Source: Bacteroidales bacterium
Lineage (GTDB): Bacteria > Bacteroidota > Bacteroidia > Bacteroidales > F082
Assembly (NCBI GenBank): GCA_016285355.1
Contig: JAEEQP010000013.1
Span: forward strand, 7,332 to 71,331
Direction: 5' to 3'
Length of the DNA: 64,000 bases
The notes under the pieces were generated by a model. That model was not told the DNA's origin, did no database searches, and saw only the letters and a program-made list of their open reading frames with translations. Below are positions 1 through 7,562 of this stretch, piece after piece. Position 1 is the first letter of the stretch, and the number at the start of each line of letters is the position of its first letter. Made by a program: the position numbers and the translations under genes.

Positions 1-805
1 AGTTCGGGTTGCCGGTCATTTCCATCATCTCCTTGTTGACTTGGTAAGGCATGAGCAGGTCGATGCGCTGCTTCCAGACCTCGGCGGGTTCGCCCATGGA
101 TACCCAAACGTCGGTGTAGAGGAAGTCGCAGCCCTTGACGCCCTTCTTCACGTCGTCGGTCACGGTCACTTTAGCGCCGGTTTCCTTGGCGATTTCCTTG
201 CAGGTGTCGATGAGTTCCTTGTTAGGTTGCAGTTCCTTAGGAGCCACGATGCGGACATCCATGCCCATCTTGGCACCACCCACCATCAGCGAGTTGCCCA
301 TGTTGAAGCGGGCGTCACCGCAATAGGCGAAGGTCACTTGGTTGAGAGGCTTGTCGGTGTGTTCCATCATGGTGAGGAAGTCGGCGAGGATTTGGGTGGG
401 GTGGAACTCGTTGGTGAGGCCGTTCCACACCGGCACACCAGCGTATTTGGCCAGTTCTTCAACGATGTCCTGACCGAAGCCACGGTACTCGATGCCGTCG
501 AACATACGACCCAAAACGCGGGCGGTGTCCTTCATCGATTCCTTGATGCCGATCTGTGAGCCAGTGGGGCCGAGATAGGTGACGTGAGCACCTTGGTCCT
601 TAGCGGCGACTTCAAAAGCGCAGCGAGTGCGGGTCGAGGTCTTTTCGAAGATCAGGGCGATGTTCTTGCCCGTCAAACGAGGTTGTTCGGTGCCTGCATA
701 CTTGGCAGCCTTCAGGTCGGCGGCCAGCTTCAGGAAAAATCTGATTTCTTCCGGAGTGAAGTCCAACAACTTCAGGAAGTTTCTGTTTCTGAGGTTAAAT
801 GCCAT
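1..805 (-). CDS. argF: ornithine carbamoyltransferase, 3'-truncated by window edge
   Basis: Reading leftwards from ATG at 803-805, the frame stays open to the window edge (268 codons; the family usually has about 310-335). It carries the carbamoyl-phosphate signature STRTRCAFE near residue 55 and the following HPTQILADF motif (here [10 protein letters not shown]), which identify an ornithine/aspartate-type carbamoyltransferase. The [11 protein letters not shown] stretch and the overall layout fit ornithine carbamoyltransferase, which makes citrulline from ornithine and carbamoyl phosphate in arginine synthesis. The ornithine-binding C-terminal loop lies outside the window, so distinction from the succinyl-ornithine enzymes of Bacteroidota (ArgF') cannot be made here. 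Confidence 0.85.
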   Translation of the reverse strand, partial: MAFNLRNRNFLKLLDFTPEEIRFFLKLAADLKAAKYAGTEQPRLTGKNIALIFEKTSTRTRCAFEVAAKDQGAHVTYLGPTGSQIGIKESMKDTARVLGRMFDGIEYRGFGQDIVEELAKYAGVPVWNGLTNEFHPTQILADFLTMMEHTDKPLNQVTFAYCGDARFNMGNSLMVGGAKMGMDVRIVAPKELQPNKELIDTCKEIAKETGAKVTVTDDVKKGVKGCDFLYTDVWVSMGEPAEVWKQRIDLLMPYQVNKEMMEMTGNPN

Positions 806-858
806 TTTTCTTGGATTTAAAATTTAATATTTGAAAATTTAAAGATTCAAGATTCTTC

Positions 859-960
859 TGACTATGGCTGATGGCTTATGGCCTATGACAGCTTTTACGA
901 AAATTTGAAGTTTTATTCTTGTTAAAGCTGCCATGAGCCATTGGCTATAGGTCATAGTCA
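859..960. repeat. imperfect inverted repeat of ATGGC-type words
   Basis: The arm at 859-893 begins TGACTATGGCTGATGGC and the arm at 924-960 is its imperfect reverse complement, ending in TCATAGTCA. Both arms are built from degenerate words such as ATGGCTTATGGCCTATG. It fills most of the gap between argF and creD. It may act as a bidirectional transcript end, but no clear T-tract follows either arm. A similarly built element with GGAC words lies at 29771-29869. Confidence 0.6.
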
Positions 961-976
961 CAAAAACGCGGCAAAA

Positions 977-2278
977 TTAGTCTTTTTTCTTGTACCAATC
1001 AATCTTTTGTGTCGCAAACATGGCAATTCCTAGAATTATAAAGAGACCGACACTTCCCACAAGCAGGGCGTAACTCTCCAACTGCAACAAAACATAGACA
1101 AAAGCATAGAGCACTGTTAGTAGGAGGCCGATGCCCAAGGCTGTTTTTTTGTCTTTTGCAATCGAAGCCATAAACACGACAATCATCCCGATGGTCATCA
1201 CGCTGGCGATGAGATAGGAAAGCCCGAAATTGATATGCTCGGAAAACGACAGCAAAAGGGTGTAGAAAATGATGAGCGCGATACCTATGAGGAGATACTG
1301 CACAGGATGGATGGGCGTGGACTTGCGCATTTCCACAAAAAACACCGCCGCAAAGGTGAGCAGGATGATGAGGAAAGCATACTTGATGGCGCGGTCGGTT
1401 TGCTGATATTGCTCTACTGGGACTTTCAAATTGACACCAAATGTGGAAGATGAAAGTTGTCGATGGTTATCGCTGTTGCGTGAAAAAAACTGCGGGTAGT
1501 CGCGGTTGATGGCCAACACTTTCCATGAGGCTTGAAAGCCGTTGTCGTTCACTTCTCGTTCATCAGGTAAGTAATAGCCATTGAAACTTGGTGTAGTACA
1601 GTCGGAATTCAAATTAACAACGGTGGTTTGCCCTAATGGTGCAAACATCAGATTGCCAGAGCCTTTGAAAGGAACGGTTACAGCAAAGTCGAGAGTTTTG
1701 CCTTCCAAGAGACAAGATAAATCAATGGGACAAGAGAGGCCGTTCCAATACTCCCCACAGGCTTCCATATCGTATTTTACTCCGTCCAAGTTGAACGTCA
1801 CATTATCGCGCAATCCTCTTAAATTCGTGATGTCAATAATGATGCGAGCTTCTTCGAAATGCCAGATTTTGTTGTGCTGGTTCTTGTCGAAATCCTTGGG
1901 CAACTTGAATTGTCCCGTGAGGTCAAGTTCGGTTTCATAGGTTGTGAAATCATAAATGCCCCGCTTCAATGCTTTGGTGCTTACATTGCCTTTCACGTCC
2001 AATTGCTCGGGCAGCAAAATCATCGCATGACGTTCCATGGAGGCATTCCAAGAATAGGTTACCTCGATGAAAGGTCCAGTCAATGTTTGGCTACCGCCCC
2101 ATTTTTCGAACACTTCATTTTCAGCACTTCTCTCGGTGCCTTGCCTTTCTGAAACCAAGTTCTGAATCAAGGCTTGAGGAATGAGAAAAGCAACGCACAT
2201 TCCTGCAATGAGCAAGAGCTTCAACCCCGGGCGGGCTTTCTTTTCGTTGTTCTTGTTGTTTTCTTTTGTTGTTTCCAT
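977..2278 (-). CDS. creD: CreD-like inner membrane protein
   Basis: This 433-aa protein has one N-terminal membrane helix (about residues 18-38), a large extracytoplasmic domain with the family motif SLTGPFIEV-like (here QTLTGPFIEVTY), and a block of about five membrane helices from residue 297 to the end. That layout is diagnostic of CreD, an inner-membrane protein linked in enterobacteria to colicin tolerance and envelope stress. In Bacteroidota it is commonly found, as here, downstream of a small winged-helix regulator and a membrane protein. The molecular function is not established. The three genes run in the same direction and are probably one operon. Confidence 0.85.
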   Translation of the reverse strand: METTKENNKNNEKKARPGLKLLLIAGMCVAFLIPQALIQNLVSERQGTERSAENEVFEKWGGSQTLTGPFIEVTYSWNASMERHAMILLPEQLDVKGNVSTKALKRGIYDFTTYETELDLTGQFKLPKDFDKNQHNKIWHFEEARIIIDITNLRGLRDNVTFNLDGVKYDMEACGEYWNGLSCPIDLSCLLEGKTLDFAVTVPFKGSGNLMFAPLGQTTVVNLNSDCTTPSFNGYYLPDEREVNDNGFQASWKVLAINRDYPQFFSRNSDNHRQLSSSTFGVNLKVPVEQYQQTDRAIKYAFLIILLTFAAVFFVEMRKSTPIHPVQYLLIGIALIIFYTLLLSFSEHINFGLSYLIASVMTIGMIVVFMASIAKDKKTALGIGLLLTVLYAFVYVLLQLESYALLVGSVGLFIILGIAMFATQKIDWYKKKD

Positions 2279-2355
2279 GATGTTTAGTTTTAATTGTTTA
2301 TGATTTTAAAAGAACTTTGAATTTCAAAGTGGATAGGGCAAAAAAAAGAAATAGG

Positions 2356-2655
2356 TCAAACTTGGTTTTTTAGGAAATTTTCAAGAGCTTGAATATGAGC
2401 AGAAAAGGCAGCACGACCTTCGTCAGTAATGGAATAACTTGTATTAGGTTTGCGGCCGATGAACTTCTTTTCGCAGTGGATATAACCCAGTTCCTCAAGG
2501 CTGCGGGCATGACTGGCCAAGTTGCCGTCAGTGAGTTCGAGCAGTGACTTCATCGTGGTGAAGTCGACCGACTCGCTAGCCATCAGCACCGACATGATGC
2601 CGAGCCTAATCTTGCTCTCGAAAGCCTTGTTCAAACCGTCCAAATTGGCAATCAT
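2356..2655 (-). CDS. winged-helix transcriptional regulator
   Basis: A 99-aa protein made of one winged-helix domain. The pattern SKIRLGIMSVLM, a recognition-helix region (DGNLASHARSLEELGY) and a basic wing (FIGRKPNTSYSITDEGR) match the small ArsR/MarR-like winged helix family of Bacteroidota (transcription regulators with a 'LTDGNLASHLRxLE' helix). It starts 3 bp after the stop of the membrane-protein gene and precedes creD, so it probably regulates this operon. The ligand or signal is unknown. Confidence 0.85.
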   Translation of the reverse strand: MIANLDGLNKAFESKIRLGIMSVLMASESVDFTTMKSLLELTDGNLASHARSLEELGYIHCEKKFIGRKPNTSYSITDEGRAAFSAHIQALENFLKNQV

Positions 2656-2658
2656 GGC

Positions 2659-3261
2659 TCACTTTCTCCTTTCGTATTTCAGCATGAAGATGATTCCAAA
2701 AACGATGTGAAGCACACCAAAGCCTAGGAACCAAGTCAGTACAGCATAATCAACCAGAAAACAGTCGATAAGACCTAGAGCCAACTCAGCATAACCCAAA
2801 TAGCGCAACTCGTGATAACTGAAATAACTACTATTGATGAGTGCCAAACCATAGAAAATCAGCGTAATGGAAGAAACAAGGCCGTAATGCTGCTGCATAA
2901 GTAGAGCAGCACAAAGCAAGCCACCGGCGACCATAGGAGTGAAGAAATTGAGTAAGAGTCGGCGCATGGTTGTATCGAAAGTGAATCGGAGGTTATGACG
3001 CTTGGCTTTCAGGAAGGCCATGAAAAATACTGTCAAGAACGCCACGACCAACAGACAAAATGCCACAATGATGGTCGTCCGCCATTTGGCTGGTGTGTTG
3101 ATGTGGTAATCACCCAAAAAGAAATAGATGTAGGCCGACACCAACGAGGCCAAAATGCCAATGATAATAATAGACAATCCACTGATAGCCTTGAACTTGG
3201 ACGAACGTTCCATCATTTCCTTGATGTCGTTCAGTGTATTGAGAGCTTCTTTGTTTTCCAT
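2659..3261 (-). CDS. four- to five-helix membrane protein of the creD operon
   Basis: A 200-aa integral membrane protein with a short cytoplasmic N-terminus (the first 20 residues are charged and include IKEMMERSSKFKAIS), then hydrophobic segments near residues 24-48, 65-87, 105-122, 127-145 and 168-192. No catalytic motif is visible. It is the first gene of the operon with the winged-helix regulator and creD and has its own -7 element at 3285-3292. It resembles the uncharacterised membrane proteins that accompany such regulators in Bacteroidota. The specific function is unknown. Confidence 0.75.
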   Translation of the reverse strand: MENKEALNTLNDIKEMMERSSKFKAISGLSIIIIGILASLVSAYIYFFLGDYHINTPAKWRTTIIVAFCLLVVAFLTVFFMAFLKAKRHNLRFTFDTTMRRLLLNFFTPMVAGGLLCAALLMQQHYGLVSSITLIFYGLALINSSYFSYHELRYLGYAELALGLIDCFLVDYAVLTWFLGFGVLHIVFGIIFMLKYERRK

Positions 3262-3284
3262 GGTCTTTAAAGTACTTTGCGCTG

Positions 3285-3341
3285 CAAAGTTACAACTTTT
3301 ACTTTATATGGCAAGCATTTTTGGGAAAAAAATTAATTTTG
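3285..3341. promoter_or_regulatory. divergent Bacteroidota-type promoters
   Basis: TAACTTTG on the minus strand (3285-3292) faces the membrane-protein gene, and TAATTTTG on the plus strand (3334-3341) faces the DUF3109 gene. Both fit the -7 consensus TAnnTTTG. The plus element ends only 4 bp before the ATG at 3346, which implies a leaderless or nearly leaderless mRNA. Confidence 0.6.
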
Positions 3342-3345
3342 CAGC

Positions 3346-3909
3346 ATGATAATACTTGATAATGTAGTCGTCACAGACGAATTTCTGAACGCCCAGTTCT
3401 GTTGCTGCCTGCCGCGCTGCAAAGGCTGGTGCTGTGTGGCTGGCGATGCCGGTGCACCTTTGGAAGCCGCTGAAATAGAACAGATTGAAGACAATCTTGA
3501 AGCCATTAAGCCCTATATGCGCCCAGAAGGCATCAAGGTAGTGGAAGAAAACGATGTCTACGATTACGACGAGATGGGCGAACTCGTCACGCCCTTGGTG
3601 AACGGCGAGGAATGCGCTTTCGTCTATTTCCACGAGAACGGCACGGCCCTCTGTGCCATCGAAAAAGCCTATTTGGAGGGCAAATGCGACTTCTGGAAAC
3701 CGATTTCATGCCACCTCTACCCTATCCGTTTGGTCGAAAAAGACGGCTTCACCCACATCCTTTACCACGAATGGAGCGTCTGTGTGCCCGCCAAACGCAA
3801 AGGCGAACGCGAAGGCATTCCCTTGTGGAAGTTCCTCAAAGCCCCGATGATTCGGAAGTTTGGGGAGGGTTGGTACAATCGATTGGAGAAGATGATACAA
3901 AAAGGATAG
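3346..3909 (+). CDS. DUF3109 family cysteine-cluster protein
   Basis: A 187-aa cytosolic protein. Eight cysteines sit in spaced pairs: FCCCLPRCKGWCCV at residues 18-31, a middle CAFVYF...CAIEKAYLEGKCDFWKP block, SCHLYP, and a final SVCVPA. This Cys pattern (CCxxxCKGxCC ... CAF ... C...CxxYP) defines the DUF3109 / YkgJ-like putative metal or Fe-S binding family. The length fits the family. The biochemical role is unknown. It is a single-gene unit, divergent from the creD operon. Confidence 0.85.
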   Translation: MIILDNVVVTDEFLNAQFCCCLPRCKGWCCVAGDAGAPLEAAEIEQIEDNLEAIKPYMRPEGIKVVEENDVYDYDEMGELVTPLVNGEECAFVYFHENGTALCAIEKAYLEGKCDFWKPISCHLYPIRLVEKDGFTHILYHEWSVCVPAKRKGEREGIPLWKFLKAPMIRKFGEGWYNRLEKMIQKG

Positions 3910-3956
3910 GCTCTGTCATTTGACGAAAAGCCTATCCTCATGAAACACAGACACTT

Positions 3957-4190
3957 TCATTTGTCGCTTTCCCGATGTGCGGCACCAATGTGCAGCACCT
4001 CCCAGCGCCGCATCCGCTCGTAGAAAGCCTCCATGGTGTCTTCTTCGTTGGAGTCTATGATGACTTCCTTCTGCTCAACAGGCGGCTTTTTGTTTTCGCC
4101 GTTTCTCCCGTGATGGCATCCCGCCAGCAGCAGGACGGACAAAGCCGTCACTGCTGCTGCGAGAATAATAGCATTTGATTTTGAACTCAT
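3957..4190 (-). CDS. small putative lipoprotein
   Basis: The start is set at the ATG at 4188-4190, which overlaps the stop codon of the upstream gene (ATGA), giving 77 aa. It has a hydrophobic signal segment ending in the lipobox LLAGC, then a short charged tail of about 50 residues rich in Glu and Lys. This predicts a small outer- or inner-membrane lipoprotein. The 4-bp overlap suggests translation coupled to the T9SS cargo gene. No family was recognised. Confidence 0.65.
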   Translation of the reverse strand: MSSKSNAIILAAAVTALSVLLLAGCHHGRNGENKKPPVEQKEVIIDSNEEDTMEAFYERMRRWEVLHIGAAHRESDK

Positions 4191-5068
4191 TCCTTCACCA
4201 CCTTTCTCACACATTTGCGGCCTTCACTGTCGGTGATGTTTACGAAATAGACACCAGCGGGCAGGTTGGCGAGGTCGATTTGCAGCGTTTCGCCTTTACC
4301 TTGTGCCATCGCCATGCGCTGCCCGAGGATGTCGATAGCCTCGGCGGCTTTTAGATCTTTACCCGTGATAGTGACTTTGCCTGTAGTAGGATTGGGGTGA
4401 ATAGTAGCGAACACCATGGTTCCATTTTCTTCCACGCCCCAGTCAAAGCTAGTCTGGCCTATGCATAGTGGATAGTTAGGAATGGTACAATAGGCCATGC
4501 GGAAAATGGTAACATATATCTCTTGGCCATTGAATGAACCATTAACGACAGGGTCTTCCGAAATAGAGATGTGAGAGTCTATCCACCCATAGCAAAAGCC
4601 TCCTTCCACTTCATGCCGCACGGAAATGTAATAATGGCTGTCAGGATCAGGACATACTTGCTGGTATGGATACTGAGCGTTGTATCGATTGAACTGAAAT
4701 CTATATGCTGGAGTCCATCCTCCCGTAATATTAGAGATAGTATCCCCTTCCCGTATGGTATCACCTATAATAGGCACGGCATCGTCTTGATGAAATATTT
4801 GATAGGGAAGTCTGAATCTCCATGTAGGATTGCCTCTCAATACTGTAGTAAGCATCAAATGATACGATTCCTCACATGTAAATTTGAAATCCTCCGTACC
4901 GTCATAATCCATATCAAGCAGTAACTTAGGCATAATTATATTCTCGGCATTGAAATAATGTACCGTTGAATCTGGTTTGAATTCTGCATAGATGATTTCG
5001 CCTTTCTGAGGCAAAGCCCTACCGCTTATCAACAGAGCGACGAAAACTAATAATAATACTTTTTTCAT
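4187..5068 (-). CDS. secreted protein with T9SS C-terminal sorting domain
   Basis: A 293-aa protein with a signal peptide (MKKVLLLVFVALLISGRALP). The middle part has no recognised domain. The last 75 residues form a type A T9SS sorting domain: IHPNPTTGKVTI, then DILGQRM, then LPAGVYFVNITD and the terminal basic KCVRKVVKE. It should be exported across the outer membrane by the type IX system, with the tail removed and the protein anchored or released. It is the third gene in a run of minus-strand secreted proteins after the tail-fibre-like and GH16 genes. Its substrate is unknown. Confidence 0.85.
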   Translation of the reverse strand: MKKVLLLVFVALLISGRALPQKGEIIYAEFKPDSTVHYFNAENIIMPKLLLDMDYDGTEDFKFTCEESYHLMLTTVLRGNPTWRFRLPYQIFHQDDAVPIIGDTIREGDTISNITGGWTPAYRFQFNRYNAQYPYQQVCPDPDSHYYISVRHEVEGGFCYGWIDSHISISEDPVVNGSFNGQEIYVTIFRMAYCTIPNYPLCIGQTSFDWGVEENGTMVFATIHPNPTTGKVTITGKDLKAAEAIDILGQRMAMAQGKGETLQIDLANLPAGVYFVNITDSEGRKCVRKVVKE

Positions 5069-5101
5069 GTCTATAGAGTTTAATCATTCAATTTTCTTTC
5101 A

Positions 5102-6346
5102 TCATTCTGGACAATTATGTTGTGGCAACACTACTCCTTCCATTGAACATTCTGGACAATCGTGTGTCATAAGTGTCATTTGAGTTCCCAATGGCAACTC
5201 AAACGGTCCATCAATAACAATGGATTCAACAGCCCTCATAGTGAAATTTCTGCCAACTGGAATTGTTAAAGTGCTGTTTTGCCCACCCATTGTAATCGTA
5301 TGTTTCGTTTTGTATTGAAAGCCATTGAAATCGGAGAGGTTTCTTATTACAACATCAGCAGAGCAGTCTGCCTTCAATCTATAGCCTTTGATATAGTTAA
5401 TCGTCATCTCATCATTCCAATTACCCCAAATTGTGTCTAAGTTTTCATCAAACCCAACCTTCGCATCAATATCTTCTGTATGTGTTATCTTAAGCCACAT
5501 CGGATGTGGTGGGATTAGTTCTGGGTTATCAAACTCGTTAACAATCCTTCCGTCAACATAAAATGCAACCTGATTGGGCAACCACAAACATCCAAAAGTA
5601 TGGTATTCGTCAAGTGATGGACCATTTTCTGGAATTGCATACAAATGATTCGAATACCTTACTGCAGCAGGAACAACCGTGTTACCCCATTCATCTAAAA
5701 TAGCATGAAGATTCGATCCATACGGATTGAACCATATCCCACTCAGCGTTTCAGTATTCAAATTCGAGGGACATAGCGCCTTGGTATGTTCAAACACATC
5801 GATTTCATTGTATGTTTGTCCTAGTCCACTCCAAAACCAAAAAGCCGAGTATGCTCCCTCATGTAAAGGCATCTTGCATTCTATTTCATAGTATCCATAT
5901 CCAACCGGATCTATGGATTCTATCATGCCTGTATGATAATGAACACATGGATGTTGATTCTCATGGAGTGAATCACAATAATGACAGTACTTATTCCAAG
6001 GGGCGGGAACATACCCTTCTCCACACCACAATGGGCTTTGACTCTTGAGTTCTTCAATTAATCTAAGAGTGTGGTTTGAATCAAAAACAGCATTGTTCCG
6101 TTGATATGCATGACGTTCCCTTATTGATCCAGTCACACCGGATCCCCAAATCTCGTCAGCAAAGCATTTCCAAAAAGGCTTATACCCTATAGTGTCTTTT
6201 TGGTCTTCCCAATGACCGTCCCAATACCGAACACCAGAAAAGTTTTCATTAATAAAACATTCCCAGTTATCGTCGTCTAAATCAATTTGCGCCATCATGT
6301 TCAAACTTATCAACATCATGCCGCAAAAGTATAAAAACCTTTTCAT
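5102..6346 (-). CDS. glycoside hydrolase family 16 protein (beta-glucanase-like)
   Basis: A 414-aa protein with a signal peptide (MKRFLYFCGMMLISLNMMAQ). A GH16 fold is indicated by the catalytic motif E-I-D-V-F-E at residues 181-186 (nucleophile E181, acid/base E186). Supporting features are GYYEIECKMP before it, AYSAFWFWSG, and the later FGCLWLPNQVAFYVDGRIV strand pair. GH16 enzymes cut beta-1,3/1,4-glucans or related galactans; the exact substrate cannot be read here. The C-terminal 100 residues lie outside the catalytic domain and contain many Cys (HDCPECS). No T9SS tail is seen, and neighbouring genes on the same strand are secreted too. Confidence 0.85.
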   Translation of the reverse strand: MKRFLYFCGMMLISLNMMAQIDLDDDNWECFINENFSGVRYWDGHWEDQKDTIGYKPFWKCFADEIWGSGVTGSIRERHAYQRNNAVFDSNHTLRLIEELKSQSPLWCGEGYVPAPWNKYCHYCDSLHENQHPCVHYHTGMIESIDPVGYGYYEIECKMPLHEGAYSAFWFWSGLGQTYNEIDVFEHTKALCPSNLNTETLSGIWFNPYGSNLHAILDEWGNTVVPAAVRYSNHLYAIPENGPSLDEYHTFGCLWLPNQVAFYVDGRIVNEFDNPELIPPHPMWLKITHTEDIDAKVGFDENLDTIWGNWNDEMTINYIKGYRLKADCSADVVIRNLSDFNGFQYKTKHTITMGGQNSTLTIPVGRNFTMRAVESIVIDGPFELPLGTQMTLMTHDCPECSMEGVVLPQHNCPE

Positions 6347-6360
6347 GGCTACATGGATTT

Positions 6361-6996
6361 TTATGGTTTTTCTGGCTCCAGCAGTCCGTTTTCCTCCAAG
6401 GTTTTGCGAAGCAACTCCATTTCCGACCGCTGTTCCTTTACGGCCTCTATAAGAAACACCGTCAATGCATCATAATCCACATACAGCAGGCCTGTTTCAT
6501 CAGCAGTCACCGCTTCGGGCAATACTTCTTTTACTTCTTGGGGATTGACTCCAGGATGTCTTCCTTCTTCTGACTTTACGCTACCTTTGCCGCCCCCATC
6601 ATCGGGAACATACCAAACTCCAGTAATCTGGTCAAGAACCATACCTGCTCCGCTGACATTTCCTAAAACACTACCCTCAGGGTGTCTCCAATTGCCTCGT
6701 TTGTATACGTAGCCGTTGCCCGTAACAAAGAATGTGTGTGTTCCTGGATTAGGATCATCTAGATTGGCTACAATCCAATGTTTTTGGAGTGAATCATTTG
6801 CATAGGATAATGTTCCCCAACTCCATTCTGCATTCGACTGTGTGCGAAAATAGGTGTATCCGTTGGGCTGTACTTGCACTCCGTATGCATGGGTCAGACA
6901 TCCTAAACTTACATGTCCGTCGTCAAATAGTTTAATCTGCGCCTGTGCCGCCACTGCGAACAGTATGATAGCTAATGTCAATAATACTTTTTTCAT
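6361..6996 (-). CDS. secreted protein with endosialidase-chaperone-like C-terminus
   Basis: A 211-aa protein with a signal peptide ending AVAAQAQ. The N-terminal part (GHVSLG...YTYFRTQ...FFVTGNGYVYKRG) resembles short tail-fibre-type beta repeats. The C-terminal 60 residues (PQEVKEVLPEAV, then LLYVDYDALTVFLIEAVKEQ and a final coiled helix) match the intramolecular chaperone pattern of phage tail fibres (peptidase S74-like), though the usual GFIAQ motif is replaced by HPGVNPQEV. Such modules occur in Bacteroidota surface proteins. It lies directly upstream of the GH16 gene. Confidence 0.7.
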   Translation of the reverse strand: MKKVLLTLAIILFAVAAQAQIKLFDDGHVSLGCLTHAYGVQVQPNGYTYFRTQSNAEWSWGTLSYANDSLQKHWIVANLDDPNPGTHTFFVTGNGYVYKRGNWRHPEGSVLGNVSGAGMVLDQITGVWYVPDDGGGKGSVKSEEGRHPGVNPQEVKEVLPEAVTADETGLLYVDYDALTVFLIEAVKEQRSEMELLRKTLEENGLLEPEKP

Positions 6997-7051
6997 AGTG
7001 TCTAAATTTTAATGATTTGAATTTTAATTTGTTTGTTGAATTGAAGTTGTT

Positions 7052-7435
7052 TTAATCTGTTACCGTAAACTCACCATAATACACATCCCCGCTGGGGAGC
7101 GTAAAAGTAATGATATAATCCCCATTGAGGGGTAAGTAGGTCTGAATACCATTAGGGGTGTAAACCCAAAGGTACTCTACGCTGGCTCCTGATGCCGTGA
7201 TGATTTCAATGGACACTTGGCCAAGGTTTTCTGTGAAAACCACTGTGAGTACATGACCGTTAAGAGTAGGAACAATACTACCACTTTTGTCAAAGCTACT
7301 CATACTCGAACTTTCAATTAACTGAATAGGAACGCTGTCTCCTTTTTTCTCTGTTCTGGCCACGCCGTGGGCATAGCACAATGCTCCTGAAAGAAATAAG
7401 CCGAACATCAGAACTAATTTTGTTACTTTTTTCAT
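7052..7435 (-). CDS. DUF3244 family secreted protein
   Basis: A 127-aa protein with a signal peptide (to about residue 22) and one small beta-rich domain. The sequence runs VLTVVFTENLGQVSIEIITASG, then YLPLNGDYIITFTLPSGDVYYGEFTV. This is the DUF3244 pattern, an immunoglobulin-like module that Bacteroidota often encode next to secreted enzymes. Its role is unknown. It is the first gene of the 7.4 to 3.9 kb minus-strand run. Confidence 0.75.
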   Translation of the reverse strand: MKKVTKLVLMFGLFLSGALCYAHGVARTEKKGDSVPIQLIESSSMSSFDKSGSIVPTLNGHVLTVVFTENLGQVSIEIITASGASVEYLWVYTPNGIQTYLPLNGDYIITFTLPSGDVYYGEFTVTD

Positions 7436-7562
7436 CTTTTGGAATTTTACATGATTAAACTTTTGATTTCGAAATCGGATGCAAAAGTATCATGGTTTAG
7501 ATGCCCTCGTCAAGAAAACGATGGTTCGGATTGGCTCGGATTTTTGATTAACATCTTGTTAA

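Noticed and set aside
41..559. 172-codon plus-strand ORF at the left edge
   Set aside because: It is antisense to the argF reading frame, which carries the carbamoyltransferase motifs.
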